64,000 nt of DNA from Caulobacterales bacterium (GCA_947474395.1 CANJID010000008.1:1-64000); one strand, 5' to 3'; numbered from the stretch's first letter, positions 49,030 through 57,448 are shown. The notes: generated by a model from the letters alone, not told the origin. Program-made: numbers and translations.

Positions 49030-50120
49030 CCGGGGAGGCTTTTCCCGAAGCCGAACTGCTCGCGCGCCTCCGCCTGGCGCGGACGGAGAACGTGGGGCCG
49101 GTGGCGTTCCGCGAGCTGGTGCGGCGCGAAGGTTCCGCTTCCAAAGCCCTGGAAAGATTGCCGGAACTGGCCCGGCGCGGCGGCCGCAGCGGGCCCCTGC
49201 GCATCCCCTCGATCCAGGACGCCGAGCGTGAGTTGGCGGCGGGCGACAAGCTCGGCGCCAAGCTGATCCTGTGGGGCGAGGCCGCCTTCCCGCCCCTCCT
49301 GGCCGCCGTCGATCCGCCGCCGCCGCTGCTGTGGGTGAGAGGCGATCCGGCCATCCTGTCCCGCCCCACCGTCGCCGTGGTCGGCGCGCGGGTCGCCTCG
49401 GCCGCCGGCCAGCGCTTCGCCCGCACCCTGGCGCACGACCTCGGACAGGCGGGCTATGTCATCATCTCCGGCCTTGCCCGCGGCATCGACGGAGCGGCGC
49501 ACGAGGGCTCGCTCGCCACCGGCACGGCGGCGGTCCTGGGCGGCGGGGTGGACGACGTCTATCCGCCCGAGCACCGCGGCCTCTACGACCGGCTGGCCGC
49601 CCAGGGCGCCGTGGTCTCCGAGAGCGCCGTCGGCCACCGGGCCCAGGCGCGGGACTTCCCCCGTCGCAACCGCATCATCTCCGGACTGTCGCTGGGCGTG
49701 GTGGTGGTGGAGGCGGAAGTCCGCTCCGGCTCCCTGATCACCGCGCGGCTGGCCGCCGAACAGGGCCGCGAGGTCTTCGCCGTCCCCGGCTCGCCGCTGG
49801 ACCCCCGCGCCAAGGGGACCAACGACCTGATCCGCCAGGGCGCGACCCTATGCGAAGGCGCCGAAGACGTGCTGGGCGCCCTGAACGCCATGGCGAGCTT
49901 CCGCGAACCCCAGGGCGACCTCTTCGACGGCCCCTGGGGCGACGCCGACGAGGCCTTGCGCACCCGCGCGGAGGCCCTGCTCTCCCCCACGCCCATCCCC
50001 ATCGACGAGCTGGTCCGCGACCTTGGCGCGCCGGCCCCGGCGGTCTTCGCCGCCCTGGTGGAGCTGTCCCTGGCAGGGCGTTGCGAGCTGCTGCCCGGCG
50101 GCATGGTGGCCAAGGGCTAG
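49026..50120 (+). CDS. dprA: DNA-processing protein DprA, apparent CTG start
   Basis: Single-strand DNA-binding protein that loads RecA in transformation, about 364 aa. The Rossmann-like core has V-A-V-V-G-A-R-V-A-S-A-A-G, Y-V-I-I-S-G-L-A-R-G-I-D-G-A-A-H, P-R-R-N-R-I-I-S-G-L-S and E-G-A-E-D-V-L; the N-terminal SAM-like (L-A-R-L-R-L-A-R-T-E-N-V-G-P) and C-terminal winged-helix (D-E-L-V-R-D-L-G-A) domains are present. No ATG/GTG/TTG is in frame before the conserved N-terminus; CTG 49026 overlaps the plsY stop and has GGAG eight bases upstream. Confidence 0.92.
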   Translation: MTGEAFPEAELLARLRLARTENVGPVAFRELVRREGSASKALERLPELARRGGRSGPLRIPSIQDAERELAAGDKLGAKLILWGEAAFPPLLAAVDPPPPLLWVRGDPAILSRPTVAVVGARVASAAGQRFARTLAHDLGQAGYVIISGLARGIDGAAHEGSLATGTAAVLGGGVDDVYPPEHRGLYDRLAAQGAVVSESAVGHRAQARDFPRRNRIISGLSLGVVVVEAEVRSGSLITARLAAEQGREVFAVPGSPLDPRAKGTNDLIRQGATLCEGAEDVLGALNAMASFREPQGDLFDGPWGDADEALRTRAEALLSPTPIPIDELVRDLGAPAPAVFAALVELSLAGRCELLPGGMVAKG

Positions 50121-50180
50121 CCGCCCCCCGTCCGCGCCGTATAGGCTCGCCCCAAAGAACCCTGGGGAGGGTCGCATCCG

Positions 50181-51188
50181 ATGATGGGCAGGCAGCTTTC
50201 GGCCGTCGCAATAGCTGCGGCCCTATGGGGGCTCGGCGCGCCCACCGATGCGGGGCAAAGGGCCAGGCCCGCCGCGCCGACCTGCGGCCGAGAATGCCTG
50301 GCCGACATCGCCGACGACTATTTCCAGGCCCTTTTGAAGCGCGACCCACGCGGCCTGCCCTGGGCGGCCAAGCCCAAGTTCACCGAGAACAACGTCGCGC
50401 TTCCCGTCGGCGACGGGCTGTGGGGGACCATCGACGGCTTCGGGCCCAACATCCTGAAGGTGACGGACCCGCAAACAGGGACCGTCGCCTGGTTCGGCGT
50501 GGTGCGCGAGCGCGACATCCTCTCCTTCTGGGGCGGGCGCATGAAGGTCGTGGGCGGCAGGATCGGCGAGGTGGAAACGGTCGTCGTCCGCAAGGCGCAC
50601 CAGAATGGCGGACCCTGGAGCGACCCGGCCAAGCTCGCCTTCGATCCCATCTATCTGCAGCCGATCCCCGCCGCCAAACGCCTGACCCGCGCGAAACTCA
50701 TCGCGGTGGCCGAGGGCTATTTCGACACTCTGCAAAAGAACAATGGCGTGCTGCACACCAAGTTCGCGGCCGCCTGCGCGCGCCAGGAGAACGGCCAGAT
50801 CACCGCCGGCGACCCGGACCCCAAGTCCGGGCGCAACCACATGTTCTGCGGGCCGCAGTTCGAGCCCGGCTATTTCGCCTGGGACGACCGGGTGCGCGAC
50901 CGCCGCTATACCCTGGTCGATCCGGAGCATGGGCTGGTGCTGGCGAGCGTCTTCATCGACCACTCGGGCAAGACCACCGAGATCACCTTGCGCGACGGCA
51001 CCAAGACCAAGCCGCCCAAGATGATGCCCGACACCGCCCACGTGCTGGAGCTGTTCAAGGTCGACGCCGACGGCGCGATTCCCCGCGCCGAGACCGTCCT
51101 GGGGGCCACGCTCTACCGCGCGCCCTCGCCCTGGACCCTGGACGGCGCCCCCACCACCCACCGGCTCGCCAGCTACGGGAGGCCGTGA
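50181..51188 (+). CDS. Exported protein, tandem paralogue 1 (DUF8021-like)
   Basis: Protein of 335 aa with a signal peptide (residues 1-24). The mature part holds two related SnoaL/NTF2-like units: C-L-A-D-I-A-D-D-Y-F-Q-A-L-L-K-R-D and I-A-V-A-E-G-Y-F-D-T-L-Q-K-N-N, each followed by a beta-rich segment. Blocks such as F-T-E-N-N-V-A-L-P-V-G-D-G-L-W and R-R-Y-T-L-V-D-P-E-H-G-L-V-L are shared with the next gene. I believe it belongs to the DUF8021-like group; function unknown. Stop and next start share one base (TGATG). Confidence 0.75.
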   Translation: MMGRQLSAVAIAAALWGLGAPTDAGQRARPAAPTCGRECLADIADDYFQALLKRDPRGLPWAAKPKFTENNVALPVGDGLWGTIDGFGPNILKVTDPQTGTVAWFGVVRERDILSFWGGRMKVVGGRIGEVETVVVRKAHQNGGPWSDPAKLAFDPIYLQPIPAAKRLTRAKLIAVAEGYFDTLQKNNGVLHTKFAAACARQENGQITAGDPDPKSGRNHMFCGPQFEPGYFAWDDRVRDRRYTLVDPEHGLVLASVFIDHSGKTTEITLRDGTKTKPPKMMPDTAHVLELFKVDADGAIPRAETVLGATLYRAPSPWTLDGAPTTHRLASYGRP

Positions 51189-52324
51189 TGACAGCGCCCT
51201 TCAGCCCCCTTCGTCGCCGCGTTCGCGTCGACACTTCCCCCAATGGGGGCAGAGTGGAAAAGCCGAACCCGCGACGCATAACTCTGCCCCCCCTGGGGGA
51301 AGTGGCCCGAGCTTGCCTCGGGACGAAGGGGGCCTTCCTGGCCGTGATCACCGCAGCTTTGAGCCTCGCGCCCACCCTGGTCTCCGCCGACATGCCCGCC
51401 GAGACGCGCCGCGTGGTGCCCTACGCCGTGGCCTGCGACCGGGCCTGCCTCTACGCCATTGCCGACCGCTACATGGCGGCCCTGATCACCAAGGACCCGA
51501 CGAAGCTGTCGGTCGCCAGGGACATCCGCTTCTCCGAGAACCAGGTGATGATGCCGCTCGGCGAAGGGGCCTGGAACACCGCCGACGCGCTTGGCCCCCA
51601 TTTCGAGTTCGCAGACGTCCGCACCGGCCAGGTCGGCTGGATGGGGCAGATCGTCGAGCGCGGCGTGCCGGCGGTCTACGGCATGCGCATGAAGGTCCGG
51701 GACGGGAAGATCACCGAGGTGGAGACCAACATCTCCCGCGTAGGCGTGACCAACTCCTTCACCGCCGCCGACTTCGCCGCCTATTCCGTTCCTCCGCAGG
51801 CGATCGCACCCCTGCCCCCCGAGAAGCGCCGCTGGCGCGACCGGATGATCTCCATCGCCGACGGCTATTTCGACACCCTGCAGCTCAACGACGGGACCCT
51901 GTTCACCCAGTTCACCCCCGACTGCAGCCGGCGCGAAAACGCGGTCTGGACCGCCAGCGATCCCAACCCCAACGCCACGGGCCCCCTCGCCCGCTACGGC
52001 AAGATGACCTGCGAGCAGGGCTTCCTGAACGGCACCTATCGCTGGGACGACGCCCTGCGCGAGCGGCGCTACCCGATGGTGGACGAGGAGCTGGGGATCG
52101 TCCTGTCCACCGCCTTCATCGACCACTCGGGCGTGCTGGAGACCTATCGCACCAACGACGGCCAGACCCTCGACACCAACCAGAAGTCTCCGCACAGCTT
52201 CGCGGTCATGGAGCTGTTCAAGATCGTCGACGGCAAGATCCGCCACGCCGAGGCGACCTTTTTCACCGCCCCCTACCGGACCCGCAACCCGTGGGTTCCA
52301 GCGCCGTTATGGCCAGAGCAGTAA
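51188..52324 (+). CDS. Exported protein, tandem paralogue 2 with repeat-derived N-terminus
   Basis: Protein of 378 aa, clearly paralogous to the preceding one (I-A-D-R-Y-M-A-A-L-I-T-K-D, F-S-E-N-Q-V-M-M-P-L-G-E-G-A-W, A-D-G-Y-F-D-T-L-Q-L-N-D, F-I-D-H-S-G). The first ~50 residues (A-P-F-S-P-L-R-R-R-V-R-V-D-T-S-P-N-G-G) are encoded by a dispersed hairpin repeat; the hydrophobic signal-like core comes only after them (F-L-A-V-I-T-A-A-L-S-L-A-P-T-L-V-S-A). Either the repeat extended the leader or the true start is the GTG at 51344, which would give a short leader. Function unknown. Confidence 0.75.
   Translation: MTAPFSPLRRRVRVDTSPNGGRVEKPNPRRITLPPLGEVARACLGTKGAFLAVITAALSLAPTLVSADMPAETRRVVPYAVACDRACLYAIADRYMAALITKDPTKLSVARDIRFSENQVMMPLGEGAWNTADALGPHFEFADVRTGQVGWMGQIVERGVPAVYGMRMKVRDGKITEVETNISRVGVTNSFTAADFAAYSVPPQAIAPLPPEKRRWRDRMISIADGYFDTLQLNDGTLFTQFTPDCSRRENAVWTASDPNPNATGPLARYGKMTCEQGFLNGTYRWDDALRERRYPMVDEELGIVLSTAFIDHSGVLETYRTNDGQTLDTNQKSPHSFAVMELFKIVDGKIRHAEATFFTAPYRTRNPWVPAPLWPEQ
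51193..51345. repeat. Dispersed hairpin repeat, copy D, inside a coding sequence
   Basis: 24-bp arms at 51232-51255 and 51281-51304 are inverted repeats with few mismatches (CACTTCCCCC ... GGGGGAAGTG), 25 bp apart; weaker outer arms surround them (AGCCCCCTTCGTC ... GACGAAGGGGGCC). The left part aligns with the right half of copies A, B and C (AGCGCCCTTCAGCCCC...CGTCG). The reading frame of the downstream gene passes through it without a stop. Confidence 0.85.
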
Positions 52325-52342
52325 GAACCTGAGAGAGCCCCA

Positions 52343-53360
52343 ATGACCGCCTCCCGCACCGCCTGGACCGCCGTCGCCGCCGTAGCGGCCTTCACCGCCG
52401 TGACCGCCCCGGTGGCGCGCGCGCAGACCGTCGGCCACCAGGAGAGCTACACCTGGGTCTCCATCGACCAGCGGACCTGCCTGGACCGCGCCCAGGCGGC
52501 GCTGGAGGACGTCAACGACCGCACCCGCGTCAACGCCCGGGTCCAGACCCGCGAGGGCTGGTACGCGATGCTGGAAGGCAATGGCCTCTATGTGGGCGTG
52601 CACTGCGTGGCCGACGACAATTCCTCCAGCCTGACCAGTTCCTTCGCGCGGCGGATGATGGTCTCGGTGCAGGTCGCCTCGTCGCGCGGCGACCTGCGCG
52701 GCGCCGAGGGCAACATCCGCGCCGAGGTCACCGACTGCCTGCGCACCGGCTCGTGCTTGAACAACCGGCGCGGAAACGGCGGCGGCGGCTTCGGCGGACG
52801 CGATGGCCGCGATGGGCGCGACGACCGCGACAACCGGGGCGGCGGGTTCGGCCAGAACAACCAGGGCAATCAGGGCAATCAGGGCAATCAGGGGGGGCGC
52901 CGGACGCTGCGGCTGGGTCAACGCCCAGGATCGCTCGCTGGGCGCCGACGCCGGGCGCGGCGTGACCGATCCCGCGGGCCACCGCGCCTACGCCCTGCAG
53001 GGCGGCGCCCAGACGACGCCGGGCTTCGTGCGCGACCGCCTTCAGGCCCTGCGCGGCTGCCTGTCTCCCGGCAACTACTCCACCCTCTACGGCGACGTCT
53101 CGGTGACGATCGCGGCGGTCGGCCGCGCCAACCTCGGCTGGCCCGACGGCACGGACAACTCCAACCCGTCGGATACCGGCCGCGGCGTTTCCAACGTCCA
53201 GTCCCACCGCGACTACGCGGCCCGCGGCGGCGCGCCGACCACGCCGGACGCCGTCGCCGCCCGCCTCCAGACTCTGGCCAGCCGCGTGCGGCCGGACGTC
53301 TACGCCCAGGTCTATGCCGACATCTCGGTGATCATGGCGCGAGCGGGCGTGTTGAACTGA
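52343..53360 (+). pseudogene. Exported duplicated-domain protein split by a frameshift at a G7 tract
   Basis: The frame from ATG 52343 gives a signal peptide (cleavage near A-R-A-Q-T), a Cys-containing N-domain (~30-135) and a Gly/Asn/Asp-rich linker ending N-Q-G-N-Q-G-N-Q-G. At GGGGGGG (52891-52897) coding shifts to the +1 frame, which runs to TGA 53358-53360. The shifted part holds two similar ~60-aa units, both starting D-A/T-G-R-G-V and containing R-L-Q-A/T-L ... Y-x-x-x-Y-A/G-D-I/V-S-V. Removing one G would join them into one ~338-aa protein. Alternatives: sequencing error, phase variation or programmed slippage. Family unknown. Confidence 0.7.
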
Positions 53361-53376
53361 CGCCGTAGGGGCGGGC

Positions 53377-53733
53377 CTACTCGGCCTGTTCGCGCTCGGG
53401 CTCGGCTTCGGAGTCAGACTCGGAGTCGGACTCGGCGCCGATCTCGGAAATCCCGCCGGGCTCTTCCTCGTCCTCGGCCGCCTCGTCGGCCTCGGCTTGC
53501 GCCGCGGCGGCGGCTTCAGCGGCAAGGGCCTTAGCGGACTTCTTGCGCGGCTTGGGCGTGGCCTTGGGCTTGGCGGCCTTGCGGGCGGCGATCTCGGCCT
53601 CCACGACGGGCAGAATCTCCAGCGCGGACGCCTGGCGCGGTCCGGCGGGCCCGCCCGACAGGCGGATCGCATTGTTCCTCAGGTTGACGAGGGAGGGATC
53701 GTCCATCGTCGGGATCATCGCGGCCAAGCTCAT
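53377..53733 (-). CDS. Small charged protein of unknown function
   Basis: Protein of 118 aa: an N-terminal conserved-looking part (D-D-P-S-L-V-N-L-R-N-N-A-I-R-L-S-G-G), a basic Lys/Pro/Ala middle (K-P-K-A-T-P-K-P-R-K-K-S-A-K) and a very acidic tail (E-D-E-E-E-P, S-D-S-E-S-D-S-E-A-E). No signal or membrane segment. Probably disordered, possibly nucleic-acid associated. The start is uncertain; M7 or M10 would also serve. Confidence 0.55.
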   Translation of the reverse strand: MSLAAMIPTMDDPSLVNLRNNAIRLSGGPAGPRQASALEILPVVEAEIAARKAAKPKATPKPRKKSAKALAAEAAAAAQAEADEAAEDEEEPGGISEIGAESDSESDSEAEPEREQAE

Positions 53734-53898
53734 GGGATCAGCGCTCCAGCAAACGGCCCCCAGGCCGCGGGAAAGACATCGAGTCTGAAAGGTCGGCTGG
53801 AACGGTCCACGCCAGGCAAAATCCGGCCGTGGGAGCGTTGCGAGCGTAGTCCGATGACGGAGATATAGGCGCTCCGGGGCTGCTTTACGAGCCCGTCC

Positions 53899-54963
53899 CT
53901 ATTCCCCCGTCCCCACGGTCTCGAACACGCGGCTGCCGGTGGGGCTGAAATAGACCCGGCCCTGGCTGTTGGCGATCATCACGCGGTGGGCGCGGAAGAA
54001 GTCGGCGCCGAGGAGCATCTCCGGCGTGCCGGCGGGGCGGCGTAAGAGGCGGGTGCCCGTCAGGGTGCGCGATTCCTCGTAGTAGGGGTCGGCGATCTGG
54101 AGCCTCAGGCCCCCCACGATCTTCTCGTTGCCGACGGTGAAACTGTCAAAGGCGCCGGTCCAGGATTTCAGGGGGATGCGCGTGAACCGGCCCCCCAGCT
54201 CGATCGGCTTTACGGACTTGTCGGTGCGGGCGCGCACCCGCTGCGCCGCCGGGGCGGTGACCAGGGAGATCGGAGAGCCCGAGGCCAGGATGGCGGTGAC
54301 GTCCTTGCCGTTCAGGGTCGCGTCCAGCTTGAACTCATAATAGGCGTCGTCGCTGGTCCTCATGGCTGCATCGGAGAAGGGCCCGCCCCAATAGACCATC
54401 TGCTCGGCTTTGCAGTCGCGGGTCAGGAACATGCGGATGGCGCCGTGGGGCAGGTCGAACTCCACGTCCAGGCTCCAGAACATCGAGGCGCCCACGGCCC
54501 CGGCCACGTCCGGACGCCCGAGGGTGTCGGCGGTGCCGACCACCAGGATCGGAGCGTTCTTCACGGCGATGGAATCGATGTCGAGGTCGACGGTGGTGGA
54601 ATGGACGTCCTCCGGATTGCCGATCCCGATCAGCTCCGGGAGCATCACCGGGTCCTCCAGGGTCATGACCCCGTGCTTGATCCCCAGCCGGTCGGCCGCC
54701 GCCCGCAGCAGCATGGTGTTGGCCGTACCGGTGTCGGCCAGCATCATCACCTTCTGGCCATTGATGACGCTCGGGATCATCGGCCGCCCGTCGACCATCT
54801 CCACGTGCAGCTCCTTCAACTGCAGGAGCTGGCACTGTCCGGTGCGCTCGACCTTCTGGGATTTGTCCGCCGTCTCGCCCGCCGACGCGCCCTGTGGGGC
54901 GAGCAGCGGCGCCAGCATGGCGGCGGCGGTCAGGGTCTTACGCAAGGCGGAACGGGTCATCAT
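53899..54963 (-). CDS. Exported retropepsin-like aspartyl protease homologue with one catalytic Asp
   Basis: Protein of 354 aa with a signal peptide (A-P-L-L-A-P-Q-G-A-S-A). Two beta-rich lobes resemble retropepsin-like/aspartyl protease domains. Lobe 1 has M-L-A-D-T-G-T-A-N-T with Asp77; the matching site in lobe 2 is A-I-L-A-S-G-S-P (Ala227) where D-S/T-G is expected. The G-A-D-F-F-R-A-H-R-V and G-R-V-Y-F-S-P ends are typical of the family. With one Asp per molecule, activity would need dimerisation of lobe 1, or the protein is inactive. Substrate unknown. Confidence 0.75.
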   Translation of the reverse strand: MMTRSALRKTLTAAAMLAPLLAPQGASAGETADKSQKVERTGQCQLLQLKELHVEMVDGRPMIPSVINGQKVMMLADTGTANTMLLRAAADRLGIKHGVMTLEDPVMLPELIGIGNPEDVHSTTVDLDIDSIAVKNAPILVVGTADTLGRPDVAGAVGASMFWSLDVEFDLPHGAIRMFLTRDCKAEQMVYWGGPFSDAAMRTSDDAYYEFKLDATLNGKDVTAILASGSPISLVTAPAAQRVRARTDKSVKPIELGGRFTRIPLKSWTGAFDSFTVGNEKIVGGLRLQIADPYYEESRTLTGTRLLRRPAGTPEMLLGADFFRAHRVMIANSQGRVYFSPTGSRVFETVGTGE

Positions 54964-55055
54964 GGCCTCCGGCTAGTCCAACGCGGGAGGAAAAGCGATC
55001 CGCCGGTGGCGCCGGGCTAGATTGCGCGGCCGAGCCTGCGAGCTAAGGTCGAGCC

Positions 55056-55406
55056 ATGTTCGGATCAAACTCCCGCGTCGCCACCAGGGCCTTCGCCAGG
55101 CAGTTCGAGCCGGAAGGCGACGGCTATCTCTATCATCGGAGATCGGGTGGGCCGGCCGTCCATGTGACCGCTGCCGAGCGTGACCGCTTTCTGACAGAAT
55201 TTGAACGTCGATGGAAAACGGCGTTCTGGGCGTTTGTGACCGCAACCGTCCTGGCGATGGTGGGGGCCTGCGTGGCAATCTTCAAAGGCGTACCGCTACC
55301 TGTCGTCTTGCTTCCGACAATCCTGGTCTGGCTAGCCTACTGCGCTGTTCTCATGCGGATCGGGAAAGTCCCGGACAAGCCCTTGATCGGTCGTCCGCCG
55401 TTCTAG
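55056..55406 (+). CDS. Small two-helix membrane protein
   Basis: Protein of 116 aa with a soluble N-terminal ~50 residues (F-E-P-E-G-D-G-Y-L-Y-H-R-R-S-G-G-P-A-V-H-V) and two hydrophobic helices (~55-77 and ~82-101). The N-terminal block looks like a short conserved domain of alphaproteobacterial inner-membrane proteins. Function unknown. It converges on the OmpA-like lipoprotein gene with a terminator between. Confidence 0.65.
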   Translation: MFGSNSRVATRAFARQFEPEGDGYLYHRRSGGPAVHVTAAERDRFLTEFERRWKTAFWAFVTATVLAMVGACVAIFKGVPLPVVLLPTILVWLAYCAVLMRIGKVPDKPLIGRPPF

Positions 55407-55424
55407 CCAAGCGAGAATGAAGAA

Positions 55425-55446
55425 GGAGCCGCTGCTGAGCGGCTCC
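55425..55446. terminator. Terminator hairpin between convergent genes
   Basis: GGAGCCGCT, loop GCTG, AGCGGCTCC. Read on the minus strand it is followed by TTCTTCATTCTC, a fair U-rich tract, so it best serves the OmpA-like lipoprotein gene; it may also stop the plus-strand gene. Confidence 0.75.
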
Positions 55447-55462
55447 CTCTACAAACGTAACG

Positions 55463-56116
55463 CTACGCCAGCACGACGATGGACACGCGCCGGTTCTGGG
55501 CGCGGCCGTCACGGGTGGTGTTCTTCGCCACCGGCTGGTCCTCGCCGTAGGAGATGGTGGCCATCCGGTTCAGGGCGATGCCCTGCTTGGACAGGAACCG
55601 GCGCACGGCCTCGGCCCGATCCTGGCCCAGACGCAGGTTGCCGGCTTCCGAGCCGCGACCGTCCGTGAAGCCCTGGATCTCGACGTAGACGTTGCGGTTC
55701 TCGGCCTTCAGCCGGTTAGCGAGCTCGGTCAGACGCGCCTGGCCCTCGGGGGTCAGCTCGGCGTGGCCGGCCTTGAACTTCACGCTGTCGTCGGCGAGCA
55801 CCTGCTGGAACAGGAACTTGCCCTCGGCCAGCTTGCCGGCGGCCTCGGCGCGTTCGAGCGCCTCGCGGGAGGTCTTGTCGAGCTGCGCCAGCTGGGCGTC
55901 GTGCTGCTGCAGGGCGCCCCCCTGCCTGGTCAGGGTCGCGCCCTGCTCCGACAGGGCTGCGCCCTGCTGATTGACCGTCGATTCGACGCCGCTGACCCGG
56001 CCGTCGACCGTCGCGACCTGCTCGCGGACGAAATCCTTGGTCGCGCAGCCGCCCAGCGCCAATGCGCCGATCAGAACGGCCCCGGCGGCCATAGCGCTCG
56101 ATCTAACCCTCTGCAT
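55463..56116 (-). CDS. OmpA-family lipoprotein (Pal/YiaD-like)
   Basis: Outer-membrane lipoprotein of 217 aa. Lipobox A-L-G-G-C (Cys24), then a heptad-like coiled segment (~30-95: V-N-Q-Q-G-A-A-L-S-E-Q-G-A-T-L) and a C-terminal OmpA domain: V-K-F-K-A-G-H-A-E-L-T, V-E-I-Q-G-F-T-D-G-R-G, N-L-R-L-G-Q-D-R-A-E-A-V and N-R-R-V-S-I-V-V. The Asp and Arg that hold meso-diaminopimelate are present, so peptidoglycan binding is likely. The start at 56116 follows GGAGG at seven bases. Confidence 0.87.
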   Translation of the reverse strand: MQRVRSSAMAAGAVLIGALALGGCATKDFVREQVATVDGRVSGVESTVNQQGAALSEQGATLTRQGGALQQHDAQLAQLDKTSREALERAEAAGKLAEGKFLFQQVLADDSVKFKAGHAELTPEGQARLTELANRLKAENRNVYVEIQGFTDGRGSEAGNLRLGQDRAEAVRRFLSKQGIALNRMATISYGEDQPVAKNTTRDGRAQNRRVSIVVLA

Positions 56117-56334
56117 GGGGGAACCTCCACTTTGCATGCGAGTGGCCCCGGCTGAATTCCAGGACCGTCAAAAACAACCCAGCCCCCCACGGCGGAGTTC
56201 CCGCGCCTAATGGGGCTGAAAGGCGGCGGGAAAAAGGGCCTTTTCCGAACTGAGCCGTTTCAACGCGCCATGATCTGGACGAGTCTTTGTGGTCTGGGTT
56301 GAGCTAAGGTCTTGCGCCAGCGCATGGATTCCGG

Positions 56335-57096
56335 ATGACGGGGCTTTCGCAAAAACGGACGGGACGGACCAGAAATCCCCGGCTGATTCCGGGTGTGCTC
56401 AGCGTTGCGGCGCACGGCGCCATCGTTCTGGCCATCATGTTCGTGCACGCAGACGCCCCGGCGATTCCCGATTCGACGCCCGTGCCGGTGACCCTCATCG
56501 ACGGCTTCCAGCTCACGCCGCAGCCCGCCCCCGCCGCCCCGACGCCCCCCACGGAGACCCCCAAGGCGGCGAGCGCGCCCACGCCCGCCAAGGCCCCGCC
56601 CGTTGAAAAGCCCGCGCCGGTCCGCAAGGCGCGGCCGGTGACCGTGCGTCCCGACGTCGTGACCCTGGCGGCGGGCGAGGCCGGCTCCCCCGCCCCCGCC
56701 CTCGAACTGAGCGACGCCCAGCTCGCGGGCGCCTCCACCGCCGACTCAGGAGGCGCGGGGGGCGGAGCGGGCGGGAGCTGCAACATGGTGCGCTGGCTGC
56801 AGCGACAGCTGCGCAAGAACCCAAACCTGCAGGGCATGGTCGCCGGAGCGAGCACCGCACGGCGGGGGCTGGTGGTGTGGAACGGCGATTGGGTGAGGAG
56901 CGGCGTGCAGGAGGGCAAGGGCCTCGCCGGCGTGCGCCAGGCGGTGATGGTCGAGATCGCCTTCGCCCCCGACGCCTGCAAGGCCGAGCGTGCGCATGGG
57001 GTGGTGCTGGTTTCGCTTGCCGACGTCCCCGGCGCCCCGAAGATCGCCTTCGGCCCGGCCGAGTGGCGCTGGTCCGACCTGCTGTTCCCGCGCTAG
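56335..57096 (+). CDS. TonB-like N-terminal architecture, novel C-terminus
   Basis: Protein of 253 aa. A basic N-terminus and one hydrophobic helix (~20-38, V-A-A-H-G-A-I-V-L-A-I-M-F) carry the His seen in TonB-type transmembrane segments. A Pro/Ala/Lys-rich periplasmic stretch follows (~68-110). The C-terminal ~110 residues do not show the TonB_C signature (Y-P... beta-alpha-beta-beta); instead they contain N-M-V-R-W-L-Q-R-Q-L-R-K-N-P and P-A-E-W-R-W-S-D-L-L. No ExbB/ExbD genes adjoin. It may be an energy-transducer relative or another envelope-spanning protein. Confidence 0.65.
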   Translation: MTGLSQKRTGRTRNPRLIPGVLSVAAHGAIVLAIMFVHADAPAIPDSTPVPVTLIDGFQLTPQPAPAAPTPPTETPKAASAPTPAKAPPVEKPAPVRKARPVTVRPDVVTLAAGEAGSPAPALELSDAQLAGASTADSGGAGGGAGGSCNMVRWLQRQLRKNPNLQGMVAGASTARRGLVVWNGDWVRSGVQEGKGLAGVRQAVMVEIAFAPDACKAERAHGVVLVSLADVPGAPKIAFGPAEWRWSDLLFPR

Positions 57097-57100
57097 GACC

Positions 57101-57448
57101 TCACCGCCGCTGCAATAGCAGCCGGTCGAAGTCGCCGCCTTCGGTGGCCCATACGCCCTTCACCAGAGGCTTCAGGACGAGGACGGCGCGGCGGGTGGGA
57201 TCGGCCATCACCACCGCACCCTGCGGATTGACGTACCAGGCGTAGAGGTCCTCCGCCCGCGGGGTCACCTTGGCGCAGACCTTCGCCGCGACGAGCTGAA
57301 ACCCGCCGATCACGGGCGGCGCGTTCAGCCGGACACGGCAGGTGTCCGCCCCCTCGCCGTCCCCGCCCAGATACCAGGCGCCGACAAAGGCCTTCGGCGC
57401 GGTCGGGGCGCCACTGGCCACGGCGGCCGCAAACAGGATCGCTATCAT
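57101..57448 (-). CDS. Secreted AprI/Inh-like protease-inhibitor domain protein
   Basis: Protein of 115 aa with a short signal peptide (I-A-I-L-F-A-A-A-V-A-S-G). The body resembles the AprI/Omp19 beta-barrel: F-V-G-A-W-Y-L-G-G-D-G, C-R-V-R-L-N-A-P, G-G-F-Q-L-V-A-A-K-V-C (a disulfide pair), and V-V-M-A-D-P-T-R-R-A-V-L-V. Members inhibit secreted metalloproteases; no protease is seen nearby. It converges on the previous gene with 4 bp between stops. Confidence 0.7.
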   Translation of the reverse strand: MIAILFAAAVASGAPTAPKAFVGAWYLGGDGEGADTCRVRLNAPPVIGGFQLVAAKVCAKVTPRAEDLYAWYVNPQGAVVMADPTRRAVLVLKPLVKGVWATEGGDFDRLLLQRR

